DNA of 64,000 nucleotides, from the NCBI GenBank assembly GCA_002354095.1, contig DEKX01000032.1, positions 1-64,000 of the forward strand, read 5' to 3'. The DNA comes from Prevotella sp. UBA2711 (GTDB lineage Bacteria; Bacteroidota; Bacteroidia; Bacteroidales; Bacteroidaceae). The position numbers and the translations under genes were made by a program. How positions within the stretch are numbered: the stretch's first letter is position 1; each line of letters begins with the position of its first letter. Under the pieces are notes generated by a model. The model was not told the DNA's origin. It saw nothing but the letters and a program-made list of their open reading frames with translations, and ran no database searches. This document shows, one piece after another, positions 1 through 8,137 of the stretch.

Positions 1-28
1 CTTCAGGGCTTCTTCGTTTGTATTATGT

Positions 29-1186
29 ATGCAGTGGACTGATAGAATCCGTCAAGTCAAGATTTTACTGGTAGTAATGGCTGTGGTCATCGCTGTTGCT
101 TCCCTATTGGTTTCGCATTTCCTGGTAGATGATCTTTCTAATGAAGAAAGGAAAAAGATGGAAGTGTGGGCACAGGCTCTGCATACGCTGAATGAAGCTG
201 ATGAGAATACCGATTTGTCGTTAGTCCTGAGCGTGATGGAAGGTAATCATACCATTCCTGTTATTGTTTTAGACAAAGACGGTCATGTGGCAGATTACCG
301 AAATATTCAGATACATGCGGATGATGCTAAAGATACGATAGCCTTTGTGGAGCAGATGGGCAAACGTATGAAGGCTGCCGACCGGTATATCAAAATTCAA
401 ATAGGAGATTCCGCTGACTATCAGTTGGTTTGCTATGATGACTCTGTGATGCTGAAGCGACTGGCAGCTTGGCCGTATGTTCAATTAGGCATTGTGTTGA
501 TATTTGTGGTTGTAGCCATTTTTGCCCTTTTGTCATCCAAGCGTGCAGAACAGAATAAGGTATGGGTCGGCTTGTCGAAAGAGACGGCTCATCAGTTAGG
601 AACCCCTATCTCCAGTCTGATGGCATGGACGGAAATGTTGAAAGAGAATTATCCTAATGATGAGTTACTGCCCGAGATGGATAAGGATGTCAAGCGACTG
701 GAGCGAATCGCCGAACGATTCTCTAAGATAGGATCTGTTCCAGAGCCAGTGGATACGTCTATGAAAGAGGTGATACAACATGTGATAGATTACATGAACC
801 ATCGCACGTCTCAGAAGGTGAATATCATTTGTAATATGCCAGCGGAAGATGTCATCTTGCAGATGAATGCGTCTCTGTTCGAATGGGTCATAGAGAATCT
901 CTGTAAAAACGCAGTTGATGCGATGGAAGGCGAGGGTACTATTACCATTTCATTGTGGAAAGAAAATAAAAATGTCATCATAGAAGTGGCAGATACGGGT
1001 AAGGGAATTATGAAAAAAGATATCAAACATGTCTTCACTCCAGGGTTTACTACCAAGAAGCGAGGGTGGGGACTGGGACTGTCGTTGGCTAAACGTATTG
1101 TAGAGGAATATCATCGAGGAAAAATTTTTGTGAAATCTTCTGAAATCGGTAAGGGGACAACCTTCCGTATCGAAATGCCCCTTTAA
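29..1186 (+). CDS. Membrane sensor histidine kinase
   Basis: Predicted two-component sensor kinase, 385 aa, inner membrane. A first membrane helix lies at about residues 10-32, an extracytoplasmic segment at 33-150 and a second helix at about 151-170. The H-box reads ETAHQLGTPISSL, with the phospho-accepting His at 188. The N-box (ENLCKNAVDAM), the G1 box (VADTGKGI) and the G2 box (GWGLGLSLAKRIVEE) of the HATPase domain follow, so the catalytic machinery looks complete. I see no clear HAMP or PAS domain. No response regulator follows it; any partner would lie upstream of the window. The ATG at 29 is the first in frame, but the window edge leaves only 28 bases upstream, so a longer start cannot be excluded. 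A hairpin directly follows the stop codon. The family call is firm; the stimulus is unknown. Confidence 0.88.
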   Translation: MQWTDRIRQVKILLVVMAVVIAVASLLVSHFLVDDLSNEERKKMEVWAQALHTLNEADENTDLSLVLSVMEGNHTIPVIVLDKDGHVADYRNIQIHADDAKDTIAFVEQMGKRMKAADRYIKIQIGDSADYQLVCYDDSVMLKRLAAWPYVQLGIVLIFVVVAIFALLSSKRAEQNKVWVGLSKETAHQLGTPISSLMAWTEMLKENYPNDELLPEMDKDVKRLERIAERFSKIGSVPEPVDTSMKEVIQHVIDYMNHRTSQKVNIICNMPAEDVILQMNASLFEWVIENLCKNAVDAMEGEGTITISLWKENKNVIIEVADTGKGIMKKDIKHVFTPGFTTKKRGWGLGLSLAKRIVEEYHRGKIFVKSSEIGKGTTFRIEMPL

Positions 1187-1220
1187 GATTGCACATTCTT
1201 ACTACTGAATGTGCAATCTT
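1185..1220. terminator. Hairpin terminator after the histidine kinase
   Basis: A perfect 14-bp inverted repeat (AAGATTGCACATTC at 1185-1198, complement at 1207-1220) with an 8-nt loop begins on the stop codon of the kinase gene. No strong T-tract follows, so termination is inferred from position and stem strength. Confidence 0.6.
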
Positions 1221-1297
1221 GGTGTATGTTAATAGCTGATTTTCAACGGAAAAGCAAAAAAAATGTAATTGATAATCCATAATTCGCATTTATTTTG

Positions 1298-1305
1298 TAA
1301 CTTTG
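1298..1305 (+). promoter_or_regulatory. Bacteroidota -7 box for the DUF177-rpmF-fabH-era-der operon
   Basis: TAACTTTG followed by C matches the Bacteroidota -7 consensus TAnnTTTG. It lies 19 nt before the ATG at 1325, so the leader is very short. No clean TTTG -33 box is visible at the expected distance. Confidence 0.6.
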
Positions 1306-1324
1306 CACACTCAAAAGTGTGATT

Positions 1325-1849
1325 ATGTGCAATCTGGAGCAGTTTAAGATTGATTTAAAAGGAATGAAGACAGATGAAGAACATCTGGAATTTGACCTTC
1401 ATGATGATTTCTTTCATGCTTTGGATACCTCTGAAGTGAACAGCGGAGCGTTGCATGTGTCGGTGTCTATACGCAAGGCCATCGGCTTTTTTGAACTCCA
1501 GTTTCATATTGAGGGCACGGTGAAAGTTCCTTGTGACCTGTGTCTTGACGACATGGATCAGCCCATCGAAGCAGAGCGGCTGCTGGTGGCTAAACTGGGA
1601 CCGGAAACAAACACCGAGGATGATGATGTCGTGATTGTTGATGAGAACGAAGGAATACTCGATACAGCATGGCTCATCTACGAGTTTATAGCTCTTGCCA
1701 TACCCATCAAGCACGTTCATGCACCTGGAAAATGCAATAGTGCGATGACGCAGAAACTCCAAGAGTTGAGCGGTGCCGTCCGAAGCGGCGAAGAGGATGA
1801 CAAGGAAGTGGACCCGCGGTGGGAAAAATTGAAGAATTTAAAAGTTTAA
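1325..1849 (+). CDS. DUF177 (YceD-like) protein
   Basis: Acidic cytoplasmic protein of 174 aa of the DUF177/YceD family, which is almost always encoded directly before rpmF and is linked to 23S rRNA or large-subunit biogenesis in other organisms. A characteristic Cys pair (CDLC, residues 70-73) lies in the middle, and the C-terminal part ends in the basic/acidic motif DPRWEKLKNL typical of the family. The ATG at 1325 is preferred over the in-frame GTG at 1319 because the -7 promoter box at 1298-1305 leaves almost no leader for the earlier start. The gene is followed after 22 nt, which contain short AT-rich repeats, by rpmF, fitting a shared operon. Confidence 0.85.
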   Translation: MCNLEQFKIDLKGMKTDEEHLEFDLHDDFFHALDTSEVNSGALHVSVSIRKAIGFFELQFHIEGTVKVPCDLCLDDMDQPIEAERLLVAKLGPETNTEDDDVVIVDENEGILDTAWLIYEFIALAIPIKHVHAPGKCNSAMTQKLQELSGAVRSGEEDDKEVDPRWEKLKNLKV

Positions 1850-1871
1850 AAATTTAAAGAGTAATAGAATT

Positions 1872-2060
1872 ATGGCACATCCTAAAAGAAGACAGTCAAA
1901 GACTCGTACACTTAAGCGTCGTACTCATGACAAGGCAGTAGCTCCCACATTGGCAGTATGCCCTAACTGTGGTGCTTATCACATCTACCACACTGTATGC
2001 CCAACTTGCGGTTACTATCGTGGTAAGATTGCTATTGTAATGGACGAAGCAGCTGAGTAA
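1872..2060 (+). CDS. rpmF: 50S ribosomal protein bL32
   Basis: 62-aa ribosomal protein of the large subunit. The N-terminus MAHPKRRQSKTRT and the basic first half are typical of bL32. Two Cys pairs (CPNC and CPTC) form the zinc-binding version of the protein. The length is normal for the family. It sits 22 nt after the DUF177 gene and only 2 nt before fabH, the classic bacterial yceD-rpmF-fab arrangement, so ribosome and fatty-acid synthesis genes are likely cotranscribed. Confidence 0.97.
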   Translation: MAHPKRRQSKTRTLKRRTHDKAVAPTLAVCPNCGAYHIYHTVCPTCGYYRGKIAIVMDEAAE

Positions 2061-2062
2061 AA

Positions 2063-3073
2063 ATGAAAAAAATCAATGCGATAATCACCGGAATTGGTGG
2101 CTATGTGCCCGACTATATCCTCACGAACGAGGAATTGTCGCGCATGGTAGACACCAATGACGAGTGGATTATGACCCGCGTTGGTATCAAGGAACGTCAT
2201 ATCTTGACAGAGGAAGGTCTCGGTACGAGCTATATGGCTCGTAAAGCAGCCAAACAACTGATTCAGAAGACAGGCGTTGATCCTGATACCATTGATGCGG
2301 TGATTGTCACCACCTCGACGGCTGATTATAAGTTCCCCTCTACAGCCAGTATCGTATTAGGCAAACTTGGACTGAAGAATGCTTTCGCATTCGACTTCTG
2401 GGCCGCTTGCTGTGGATTCCTCTACACCCTTGATGTGGCAGCCTCAATGATTCAATGCGGTCGTTACAAAAAGATTATTGTGATTGGTGCTGACAAGATG
2501 TCGTCAGTGGTTGACTATAAAGATCGCGCGACATGCCCGTTGTTTGGAGATGGTGCTGCAGCTGTTCTTGTAGAAGGAACAGAGGAAGAGAATATCGGTG
2601 TGATGGACTCTTATTTCCGTGCTGACGGTAAAGGTCTTCCTTTCTTGCATCTGAAGGCAGGTGGATCTGTTTCACCTCCCAGCCATTTCACAGTAGATCA
2701 TCGTCTGCATTATCTTTATCAGGAAGGTCGCACCGTGTTCCGTTATGCAGTAACCAATATGAGTGACGACTGTGCTTTGATAGCAGAGCGCAATGGGCTG
2801 AACAAGGATAATATCCAGTGGGTCGTTCCTCATCAAGCCAATATGCGTATTATTGAAGCTGTAGCCAAGCGCTTGGAGTTACCGATGGAGCAGGTGATGG
2901 TGAATATCGAGCATTTCGGAAACACTTCTGCCGCAACAATTCCATTGGCACTCTGGGAGAACGAACATCTGTTGAAGAAGGGTGATAATATCATTATGAC
3001 AGCCTTTGGAGCAGGTTTCGTACACGGAGCAAGTTATTACCGATGGGCTTATGACGGAAACAAAAATGCATAA
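2063..3073 (+). CDS. fabH: 3-oxoacyl-ACP synthase III (KAS III)
   Basis: 336-aa thiolase-fold enzyme that condenses acetyl-CoA (or a branched starter acyl-CoA) with malonyl-ACP to start fatty-acid synthesis. The catalytic triad is visible: Cys116 in AACCGF, His257 in VPHQAN and Asn287 in HFGNTSAA. The length matches the family. It begins 2 nt after rpmF and its 3' end overlaps the start of era, which indicates tight translational coupling. Bacteroidota make many iso/anteiso fatty acids, so a branched starter preference is plausible but is not readable from the sequence. Confidence 0.96.
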   Translation: MKKINAIITGIGGYVPDYILTNEELSRMVDTNDEWIMTRVGIKERHILTEEGLGTSYMARKAAKQLIQKTGVDPDTIDAVIVTTSTADYKFPSTASIVLGKLGLKNAFAFDFWAACCGFLYTLDVAASMIQCGRYKKIIVIGADKMSSVVDYKDRATCPLFGDGAAAVLVEGTEEENIGVMDSYFRADGKGLPFLHLKAGGSVSPPSHFTVDHRLHYLYQEGRTVFRYAVTNMSDDCALIAERNGLNKDNIQWVVPHQANMRIIEAVAKRLELPMEQVMVNIEHFGNTSAATIPLALWENEHLLKKGDNIIMTAFGAGFVHGASYYRWAYDGNKNA

Positions 3074-3980
3074 AGCAGGTTTCGTAAATATCGTTGGTAA
3101 TCCCAATGTAGGTAAAAGTACGCTCATGAACCAGTTGGTTGGTGAGCGTATTTCGATTGCGACGTTCAAGGCACAGACCACCCGACATCGCATCATGGGC
3201 ATCGTGAATACCGATGACATGCAGATAGTGTTTTCTGACACACCAGGTGTGTTGAAGCCCAATTATAAGTTGCAGGAGTCGATGCTCGCTTTCTCTGAGT
3301 CAGCATTGCAGGATGCCGATGTGTTGCTCTATGTGACGGATGTCGTGGAGAATCCAGAGAAGAATATGGATTTTCTGGAGAAGGTGCAGAAGATGAAGAC
3401 TCCTGTCATTCTGCTCATCAATAAGATTGATGAGATTCAGAATATTCAGAGTACTCGGAGTAATCAGAATATTCAGAAAACACTGGATGACATTGTGGAG
3501 AAATGGCATGGGCTGTTGCCCAATGCCGAGATACTGCCCATCTCTGCCAAGAATAAGTTCGGAGTGGATATGCTGTTGAAACGTATCTATGAGTTGTTGC
3601 CTGAGAGTCCTGCCTATTTTGATAAAGACCAGTTGACGGATAAGCCGGCTCGTTTCTTTGTCTCAGAGATTATTCGTGAGAAGATATTGCTCTACTACGA
3701 CAAGGAGATTCCTTATGCTGTAGAGGTGAGCGTGGAGCGCTTCAAGGAAACAGAGAAGAATATCCATATCAATGCCATCATTTATGTAGAGCGTGACTCT
3801 CAGAAAGGCATCATTATCGGCCACCAAGGTGTGGCACTGAAGAAAGTATCCACGGAGGCCCGTAAGGCCTTGGAGAAATTCTTTGGCAAGAGCGTCTTTT
3901 TGGAAACCTTTGTCAAGGTGGATAAAGACTGGCGTAGCAATCAGCGTGAACTGGATTCATTTGGATATAACCCAGAATAA
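3051..3980 (+). CDS. era: GTPase Era (ribosome small-subunit assembly)
   Basis: GTPase that binds the 16S rRNA 3' end during 30S maturation; about 309 aa. The G1 motif GNPNVGKST, the G3 motif DTPG, the G4 motif NKID and the C-terminal KH domain (IIIGHQG, then KVDKDWR) are all present. The ATG at 3051 (MTETKMHKAGF) is chosen; the ATG at 3066 (MHKAGF) is an equally good start, and both overlap fabH. Oddity: between the NKID motif and the following helix lies an insertion of about 15 residues encoded by five imperfect 9-bp repeats (3435-3479), which other Era proteins normally lack. The reading frame is intact and the fold should tolerate a surface loop there. Confidence 0.95.
   Translation: MTETKMHKAGFVNIVGNPNVGKSTLMNQLVGERISIATFKAQTTRHRIMGIVNTDDMQIVFSDTPGVLKPNYKLQESMLAFSESALQDADVLLYVTDVVENPEKNMDFLEKVQKMKTPVILLINKIDEIQNIQSTRSNQNIQKTLDDIVEKWHGLLPNAEILPISAKNKFGVDMLLKRIYELLPESPAYFDKDQLTDKPARFFVSEIIREKILLYYDKEIPYAVEVSVERFKETEKNIHINAIIYVERDSQKGIIIGHQGVALKKVSTEARKALEKFFGKSVFLETFVKVDKDWRSNQRELDSFGYNPE
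3435..3479 (+). repeat. Five 9-bp in-frame tandem repeats inside era
   Basis: Units ATTCAGAAT, ATTCAGAGT, ACTCGGAGT, AATCAGAAT and ATTCAGAAA follow each other and encode IQN-IQS-TRS-NQN-IQK directly after the NKID guanine-specificity motif of Era. The phase of three keeps the frame open. Confidence 0.8.
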
Positions 3981-3991
3981 ATATTTAGCTT

Positions 3992-5305
3992 ATGGGAAAC
4001 TTAGTAGCGATAGTAGGACGTCCTAATGTGGGCAAGTCCACCTTATTTAACCGATTGACGAACTCTCGTCGTGCCATTGTGAGTGACGAGGCAGGAACTA
4101 CTCGTGACCGCCAGTATGGCAAATGCGAGTGGAACGGCCGCGAATTCTCCGTTGTGGACACGGGTGGCTGGGTAGTTAATAGTGATGATATCTTTGAGGA
4201 AGAGATACGTAAACAGGTAGTTGTTGCTACTGAGGAAGCAGACTTGGTGTTGTTTCTGGTAGATATCAAGAACGGACTTACCGATTTGGACCAGGATGTG
4301 GCTCAGATCCTTCGTCGCTCCAAACTCCCTGTGGTCTTGGTTGCTAATAAAGCCGACGACGGTAAGGACCTCTATGGACAGTATGAGTTCTATAAGTTAG
4401 GACTGGGTGATCCCTTCTGTGTCAGTGCAGCCACAGGCTCTGGTACTGGCGATTTATTGGATTTCGTCTTGACAAAGTTGAAGTCCGACGAGGTGGATGA
4501 CTTTGAAGATGGTACCCCCCGTTTTGCTGTTGTCGGTCGTCCGAATGCCGGTAAGTCGAGCATCATCAATGCCTTTATCGGAGAAGATCGTCATATTGTG
4601 ACTGATGTTGCAGGTACGACACGCGATTCTATTTATACCAAATATGACAAGTTCGGCTTTGATTTCTATCTGGTTGACACCGCAGGTATCCGACGAAAGA
4701 ATAAAGTGACGGAAGATCTGGAGTTCTATAGCGTGATGCGTAGCATCCGTGCTATTGAGAATGCAGATGTCTGTATCCTGATGATAGATGCCACCCGTGG
4801 TATTGAGGCACAGGATATGAATATCTTCCAGTTGATTCAGAAGAATAATAAGTCGTTGGTGGTGGTGGTCAACAAGTGGGATTTGGTGGAAGACAAGTCA
4901 CAGATAGCCATCAAAACGTTCGAAACGGCCATTCGTAACCGTATGGCTCCCTTTGTAGATTTCCCCATCATCTTTGCCTCTGCTGTTACCAAGCAGCGTA
5001 TTTTTAAGGTGTTGGAGACGGCTAAGCAAGTGTATTTGAACCGCACCATCAAGATAGGAACGTCAAAACTTAACGAGGTGATGTTACCATTGATAGAGGC
5101 AACTCCGCCACCCTCTATTAAGGGTAAGTATATCAAGATCAAATATGTCAGTCAGGTGCCTGACACGCAGATTCCTACCTTTGTGTTCTATGCTAATCTG
5201 CCTCAGTATGTGAAGGAGCCATACCGTCGGTTCCTTGAGAATAAATTGCGTGAGAACTGGACACTGACGGGTACTCCGATTAACGTATTTATCAGACAGA
5301 AATGA
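3992..5305 (+). CDS. der: GTPase Der (EngA), double G domain
   Basis: 437-aa ribosome-assembly GTPase for the 50S subunit. Two consecutive G domains are visible, each with a P-loop (GRPNVGKST near residue 9 and GRPNAGKSS near residue 183), a DT[AG]G G3 motif and an NKxD motif, followed by the C-terminal KH-like domain. The length is normal. It starts 11 nt after era, and its TGA overlaps the ATG of the next lipoprotein gene, so era, der and the lipoprotein form one transcription unit. Confidence 0.97.
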   Translation: MGNLVAIVGRPNVGKSTLFNRLTNSRRAIVSDEAGTTRDRQYGKCEWNGREFSVVDTGGWVVNSDDIFEEEIRKQVVVATEEADLVLFLVDIKNGLTDLDQDVAQILRRSKLPVVLVANKADDGKDLYGQYEFYKLGLGDPFCVSAATGSGTGDLLDFVLTKLKSDEVDDFEDGTPRFAVVGRPNAGKSSIINAFIGEDRHIVTDVAGTTRDSIYTKYDKFGFDFYLVDTAGIRRKNKVTEDLEFYSVMRSIRAIENADVCILMIDATRGIEAQDMNIFQLIQKNNKSLVVVVNKWDLVEDKSQIAIKTFETAIRNRMAPFVDFPIIFASAVTKQRIFKVLETAKQVYLNRTIKIGTSKLNEVMLPLIEATPPPSIKGKYIKIKYVSQVPDTQIPTFVFYANLPQYVKEPYRRFLENKLRENWTLTGTPINVFIRQK

Positions 5306-5703
5306 AGAAATTATTAGCTTTTGGCTTTTTGCTTATGGCTGTTAGCTTCTGGCAGAGTTGCTCTTCCAAAGAGCAGACACCAGAAGAGTTGGCTTCGCAA
5401 ACAGCCAAGAGCTACTATGATTGTCTGTTAGCTGACAATTATAACGGTTTTTTGGCTGGCAAGGCAGATATGGATTCCGTGCCTGCGGACTACCGTGAAC
5501 AGTTACTGGCAGCCTATCAACAATATAAAAACGAGTTAGACCAATTGCATGGCGGTGTGGCTACAATAACCGTATCTAATGCACGACGTGACAGTTCCAT
5601 GCAATTGGTGCAAACCTTCTTATTGCTTCATTTTAAGGATTCCACCAAGGAAGAAATTATTGTGCCGATGGTGCAGCGGAATGGTGGTTGGAAGATGCGT
5701 TAA
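5302..5703 (+). CDS. Small lipoprotein, NTF2-like/DUF4878-like
   Basis: 133-aa putative lipoprotein. The signal peptide ends in a lipobox (WQSC, Cys at residue 20) followed by SSK. The remainder (A-x-YYDCLLADNY...; ...VQRNGGWKMR) resembles NTF2-like/DUF4878 small domains that end in a Trp-containing strand. The start overlaps the stop of der by 4 nt, which suggests translational coupling. The last 47 nt overlap the convergent mlaF-like gene on the other strand. Function unknown. Confidence 0.8.
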   Translation: MKKLLAFGFLLMAVSFWQSCSSKEQTPEELASQTAKSYYDCLLADNYNGFLAGKADMDSVPADYREQLLAAYQQYKNELDQLHGGVATITVSNARRDSSMQLVQTFLLLHFKDSTKEEIIVPMVQRNGGWKMR

Positions 5704-6451
5704 CCACTTCTCTCATCTCTTTCAGTAGGTCTGAGGCAAAGATAAAGTCGGTCAGACGTTTGTTGGCCGATCCCATAATATCAGCAGAAACACCCTGCCA
5801 TTCCTTATGACCTTCATAGATAAACACAATGTTTTCACCGATAGTGGTAACGGAGTTCATATCGTGTGTATTGATGATGGTAGTCATATTGAACTCCTTG
5901 GTGATACTGTGTAGTAAGTCGTCAATCACCAGTGAAGTCTTGGGATCCAGGCCAGAGTTCGGTTCGTCACAAAATAGATATTTGGGATTGAGGGCTATGG
6001 CACGTGCAATAGCTACACGTTTCTGCATACCACCGGATATCTCACCAGGATATTTTTCCTCTGCACCTATTAAGTTGACACGGTCAAGACACTCTTTAGC
6101 CCGTTTAATGCGTTCTTTTAGCGTCATGGGGGCAAACATATCCAGTGGGAACATGACATTTTCCAATACCGTCATAGAGTCAAACAGTGCGGCACTTTGG
6201 AAAATCATTCCCATCTCGCGACGCATCAGTATCTTTTCTTCCTTTGGCAAGGCAACAAAATCGCGTCCATCATACAGAATCTGTCCAGAGGTAGGCTCGA
6301 AGAGTCCAACAAGATTCTTAAGCAATACCGTCTTGCCACTACCACTTTGACCGATGATCAGATTGGTCTTTCCGTCTTCGAACACCGTACTGATGTCCTT
6401 TAGCACTTCTATGCCATCGAAACTCTTGCAAAGATTCTTAACTTCTATCAT
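5657..6451 (-). CDS. ABC transporter ATPase, MlaF-like
   Basis: 264-aa ATPase of a phospholipid-trafficking ABC transporter (Mla/MkL family), cytoplasmic face of the inner membrane. The Walker A motif is GQSGSGKT, the signature ISGGMQKR, Walker B YLFCDEP, and the H-loop INTHDM. The C-terminal tail after residue 240 is short and rich in Ser/Ala. Its start overlaps the stop of the permease gene by 4 nt, the usual coupling of MlaE and MlaF. Its 3' end overlaps the convergent lipoprotein gene by 47 nt. No MlaD-type substrate-binding gene is adjacent; in Bacteroidota it may be encoded elsewhere. Confidence 0.92.
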   Translation of the reverse strand: MIEVKNLCKSFDGIEVLKDISTVFEDGKTNLIIGQSGSGKTVLLKNLVGLFEPTSGQILYDGRDFVALPKEEKILMRREMGMIFQSAALFDSMTVLENVMFPLDMFAPMTLKERIKRAKECLDRVNLIGAEEKYPGEISGGMQKRVAIARAIALNPKYLFCDEPNSGLDPKTSLVIDDLLHSITKEFNMTTIINTHDMNSVTTIGENIVFIYEGHKEWQGVSADIMGSANKRLTDFIFASDLLKEMREVVNASSNHHSAAPSAQ

Positions 6452-7200
6452 GATAGCAATTGGGTTAAGAAGACATCACTAAACAGAATCAGCACACTGG
6501 AGCACACCACGGCATCTGTAGAGGCTTTACCCACATTGACAGAACCGCCTTCGACGGTGTATCCGAAAAACGAAGGAACTGCCGAAATGATAAAGGCAAA
6601 AAACAGACTTTTGATGATACTCATCCATACAAACCACGACTTAAAAGCATGCTGAATACCAAGGGTCAGGTCGTCTGGAACGATGATATGACCGATATAG
6701 GCTGTTCCATAAGCACCCATAATACCCATAGCCGATGAGAAAATCACGAGGATAGGCATGATGCTCAGCATAGCCGTAATCTTAGGCAGTATCAGGTAAT
6801 TGGCGGAGTTGACACCCATGATATCCAAAGCGTCAATCTGTTGGGTGACACGCATCGTACCAATCTCCGAGGCGATGTTAGAGCCCACCTTACCAGCCAG
6901 TATCAAACACATGATACTGCTTGAGAACTCCAACAGCATGATTTCACGCGTGGTATAGCCGCTCACCCATCGAGGCATCCAAGGACTCTGGATGTTCAGT
7001 TTCATCTGGATACATATTACTGCACCGATGAAGAATGATATCAGCAGGACGATGCCTATTGAGTTGACACCCAGCTGTGCCATCTCCTTGATATACTCTT
7101 TGCCAAACATGCGCAAACGCTCAGGGCGTTTGAAAACACGTCCCATCAGCATGATGAATTTGCCAAACGATGTCAGCGATTTATGCAGTAAGTTTATCAT
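6448..7200 (-). CDS. ABC transporter permease, MlaE family
   Basis: 250-aa integral membrane permease of the MlaE family, the inner-membrane partner of the downstream MlaF-like ATPase; together they move phospholipids or related lipids between the membranes. At least five hydrophobic helices are visible, along with the family motif EIGTMRVTQQIDALDIMG and the C-terminal GYTVEGGSVNVGKASTDAVV. The start at 7200 (MINLLHKS) is chosen because the possible upstream TTG at 7230 lies within the promoter -7 box (7220-7227). Confidence 0.92.
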   Translation of the reverse strand: MINLLHKSLTSFGKFIMLMGRVFKRPERLRMFGKEYIKEMAQLGVNSIGIVLLISFFIGAVICIQMKLNIQSPWMPRWVSGYTTREIMLLEFSSSIMCLILAGKVGSNIASEIGTMRVTQQIDALDIMGVNSANYLILPKITAMLSIMPILVIFSSAMGIMGAYGTAYIGHIIVPDDLTLGIQHAFKSWFVWMSIIKSLFFAFIISAVPSFFGYTVEGGSVNVGKASTDAVVCSSVLILFSDVFLTQLLS

Positions 7201-7219
7201 CTTCTTTATAATTTCGCTG

Positions 7220-7227
7220 CAAAGATA
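7220..7227 (-). promoter_or_regulatory. -7 box for the mlaE-mlaF operon
   Basis: On the minus strand this reads TATCTTTG followed by C, an exact match to TAnnTTTG. It lies 19 nt upstream of the ATG at 7200. Confidence 0.65.
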
Positions 7228-7243
7228 CAAAAAAGTTTATAAA

Positions 7244-7264
7244 TCATAGTTCATAGTTCATAAT
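7244..7264 (+). repeat. Three 7-bp tandem repeats in the mlaE-lptB divergent region
   Basis: TCATAGT, TCATAGT, TCATAAT lie between the two divergent promoters, just upstream of the lptB -7 box. They could affect promoter spacing or simply be one of the short repeats scattered over this window. Confidence 0.7.
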
Positions 7265-7271
7265 TATTTCG

Positions 7272-7279
7272 TAAATTTG
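7272..7279 (+). promoter_or_regulatory. -7 box for lptB
   Basis: TAAATTTG followed by C matches TAnnTTTG. Only 9 nt separate it from the ATG at 7289, so the transcript would be leaderless or nearly so unless translation starts at the ATG at 7298. Confidence 0.6.
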
Positions 7280-7288
7280 CAACTGATT

Positions 7289-8101
7289 ATGGACAAAATG
7301 CAAGAAGAGCAACTGGTGCTTCGCACTGAAGGACTTGTCAAGATGTACGGCAAGCGAACGGTGGTCAATGACGTGAGTTTCAATGTGCGCCAAGGTGAAA
7401 TAGTAGGTTTGCTGGGACCTAACGGTGCTGGTAAGACCACATCTTTCTATATGACTACGGGATTGGTGGTGCCCAATGGCGGTCACGTCTATCTGGGTGA
7501 GGAAGAAGTGACCAACTATCCTGTTTACCGTCGTGCCCGTGCTGGTATCGGCTATCTGGCTCAGGAGAACTCCGTGTTCCGTAAGATGTCGGTAGAGGAC
7601 AATATCCTCTCTGTATTGGAGATGACGGGTAAGCCTCGCGACTACCAGTTGGAGAAGTTAGAGAGTCTGATTAAGGAATTCCGCCTGCAGAAGGTACGCA
7701 AGAACAAGGGTGACCAGCTCTCCGGTGGTGAGCGTCGCCGTACGGAGATAGCGCGCTGTTTAGCTATTGAACCTAAGTTCATCATGCTCGACGAGCCCTT
7801 TGCCGGTGTTGACCCTATTGCCGTTGAGGATATTCAGCAGATAGTATGGCAACTGAAATATCGCAATATCGGTATTCTGATTACCGACCATAACGTTCAT
7901 GAGACGCTGAATATCACCGACCGTGCCTATCTGTTGTTCGAAGGACGTATCCTGTTTCAGGGCAGTCCTGACGAACTGGCTGTTAACCCTATTGTGAAAG
8001 AGAAATACCTTGGTTCCAACTTCGTTTTGCAGAAGAAAGACTTCCAGCGTTTGGCAGAAGAGAAAAGGCGAAAAGAAGAGGAAGAAGACAAGAATGCATA
8101 A
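7289..8101 (+). CDS. lptB: LPS export ABC transporter ATP-binding protein LptB
   Basis: 270-aa ATPase that powers lipopolysaccharide extraction by the LptB2FG complex at the inner membrane. Walker A is GPNGAGKTT, the signature LSGGERRR and Walker B FIMLDEPF, with the LptB-typical FAGVDPIAVEDIQ following and the H-loop ITDHNV. The C-terminus is extended by a charged tail (RLAEEKRRKEEEEDKNA). Start choice: a TTG at 7277 falls inside the -7 box, so the ATG at 7289 is used; the ATG at 7298 is a second option. It is monocistronic and followed by a bidirectional hairpin. Confidence 0.93.
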   Translation: MDKMQEEQLVLRTEGLVKMYGKRTVVNDVSFNVRQGEIVGLLGPNGAGKTTSFYMTTGLVVPNGGHVYLGEEEVTNYPVYRRARAGIGYLAQENSVFRKMSVEDNILSVLEMTGKPRDYQLEKLESLIKEFRLQKVRKNKGDQLSGGERRRTEIARCLAIEPKFIMLDEPFAGVDPIAVEDIQQIVWQLKYRNIGILITDHNVHETLNITDRAYLLFEGRILFQGSPDELAVNPIVKEKYLGSNFVLQKKDFQRLAEEKRRKEEEEDKNA

Positions 8102-8137
8102 AAAAGAATCAGCCCCCGTGGAGGCTGATTTCTTTTT
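8101..8137. terminator. Bidirectional intrinsic terminator between lptB and the minus-strand operon
   Basis: Stem AATCAGCC (8107-8114) / GGCTGATT (8123-8130) with an A-rich left flank and a T-rich right flank (TCTTTTT). It starts on the lptB stop codon and overlaps the stop of the convergent nucleotidyltransferase gene, so it can serve both. Confidence 0.8.

Noticed and set aside
8101..8137. Considered as a riboswitch or small RNA
   Set aside because: A single short stem with A and T tracts between two convergent genes is sufficiently explained as a bidirectional terminator.
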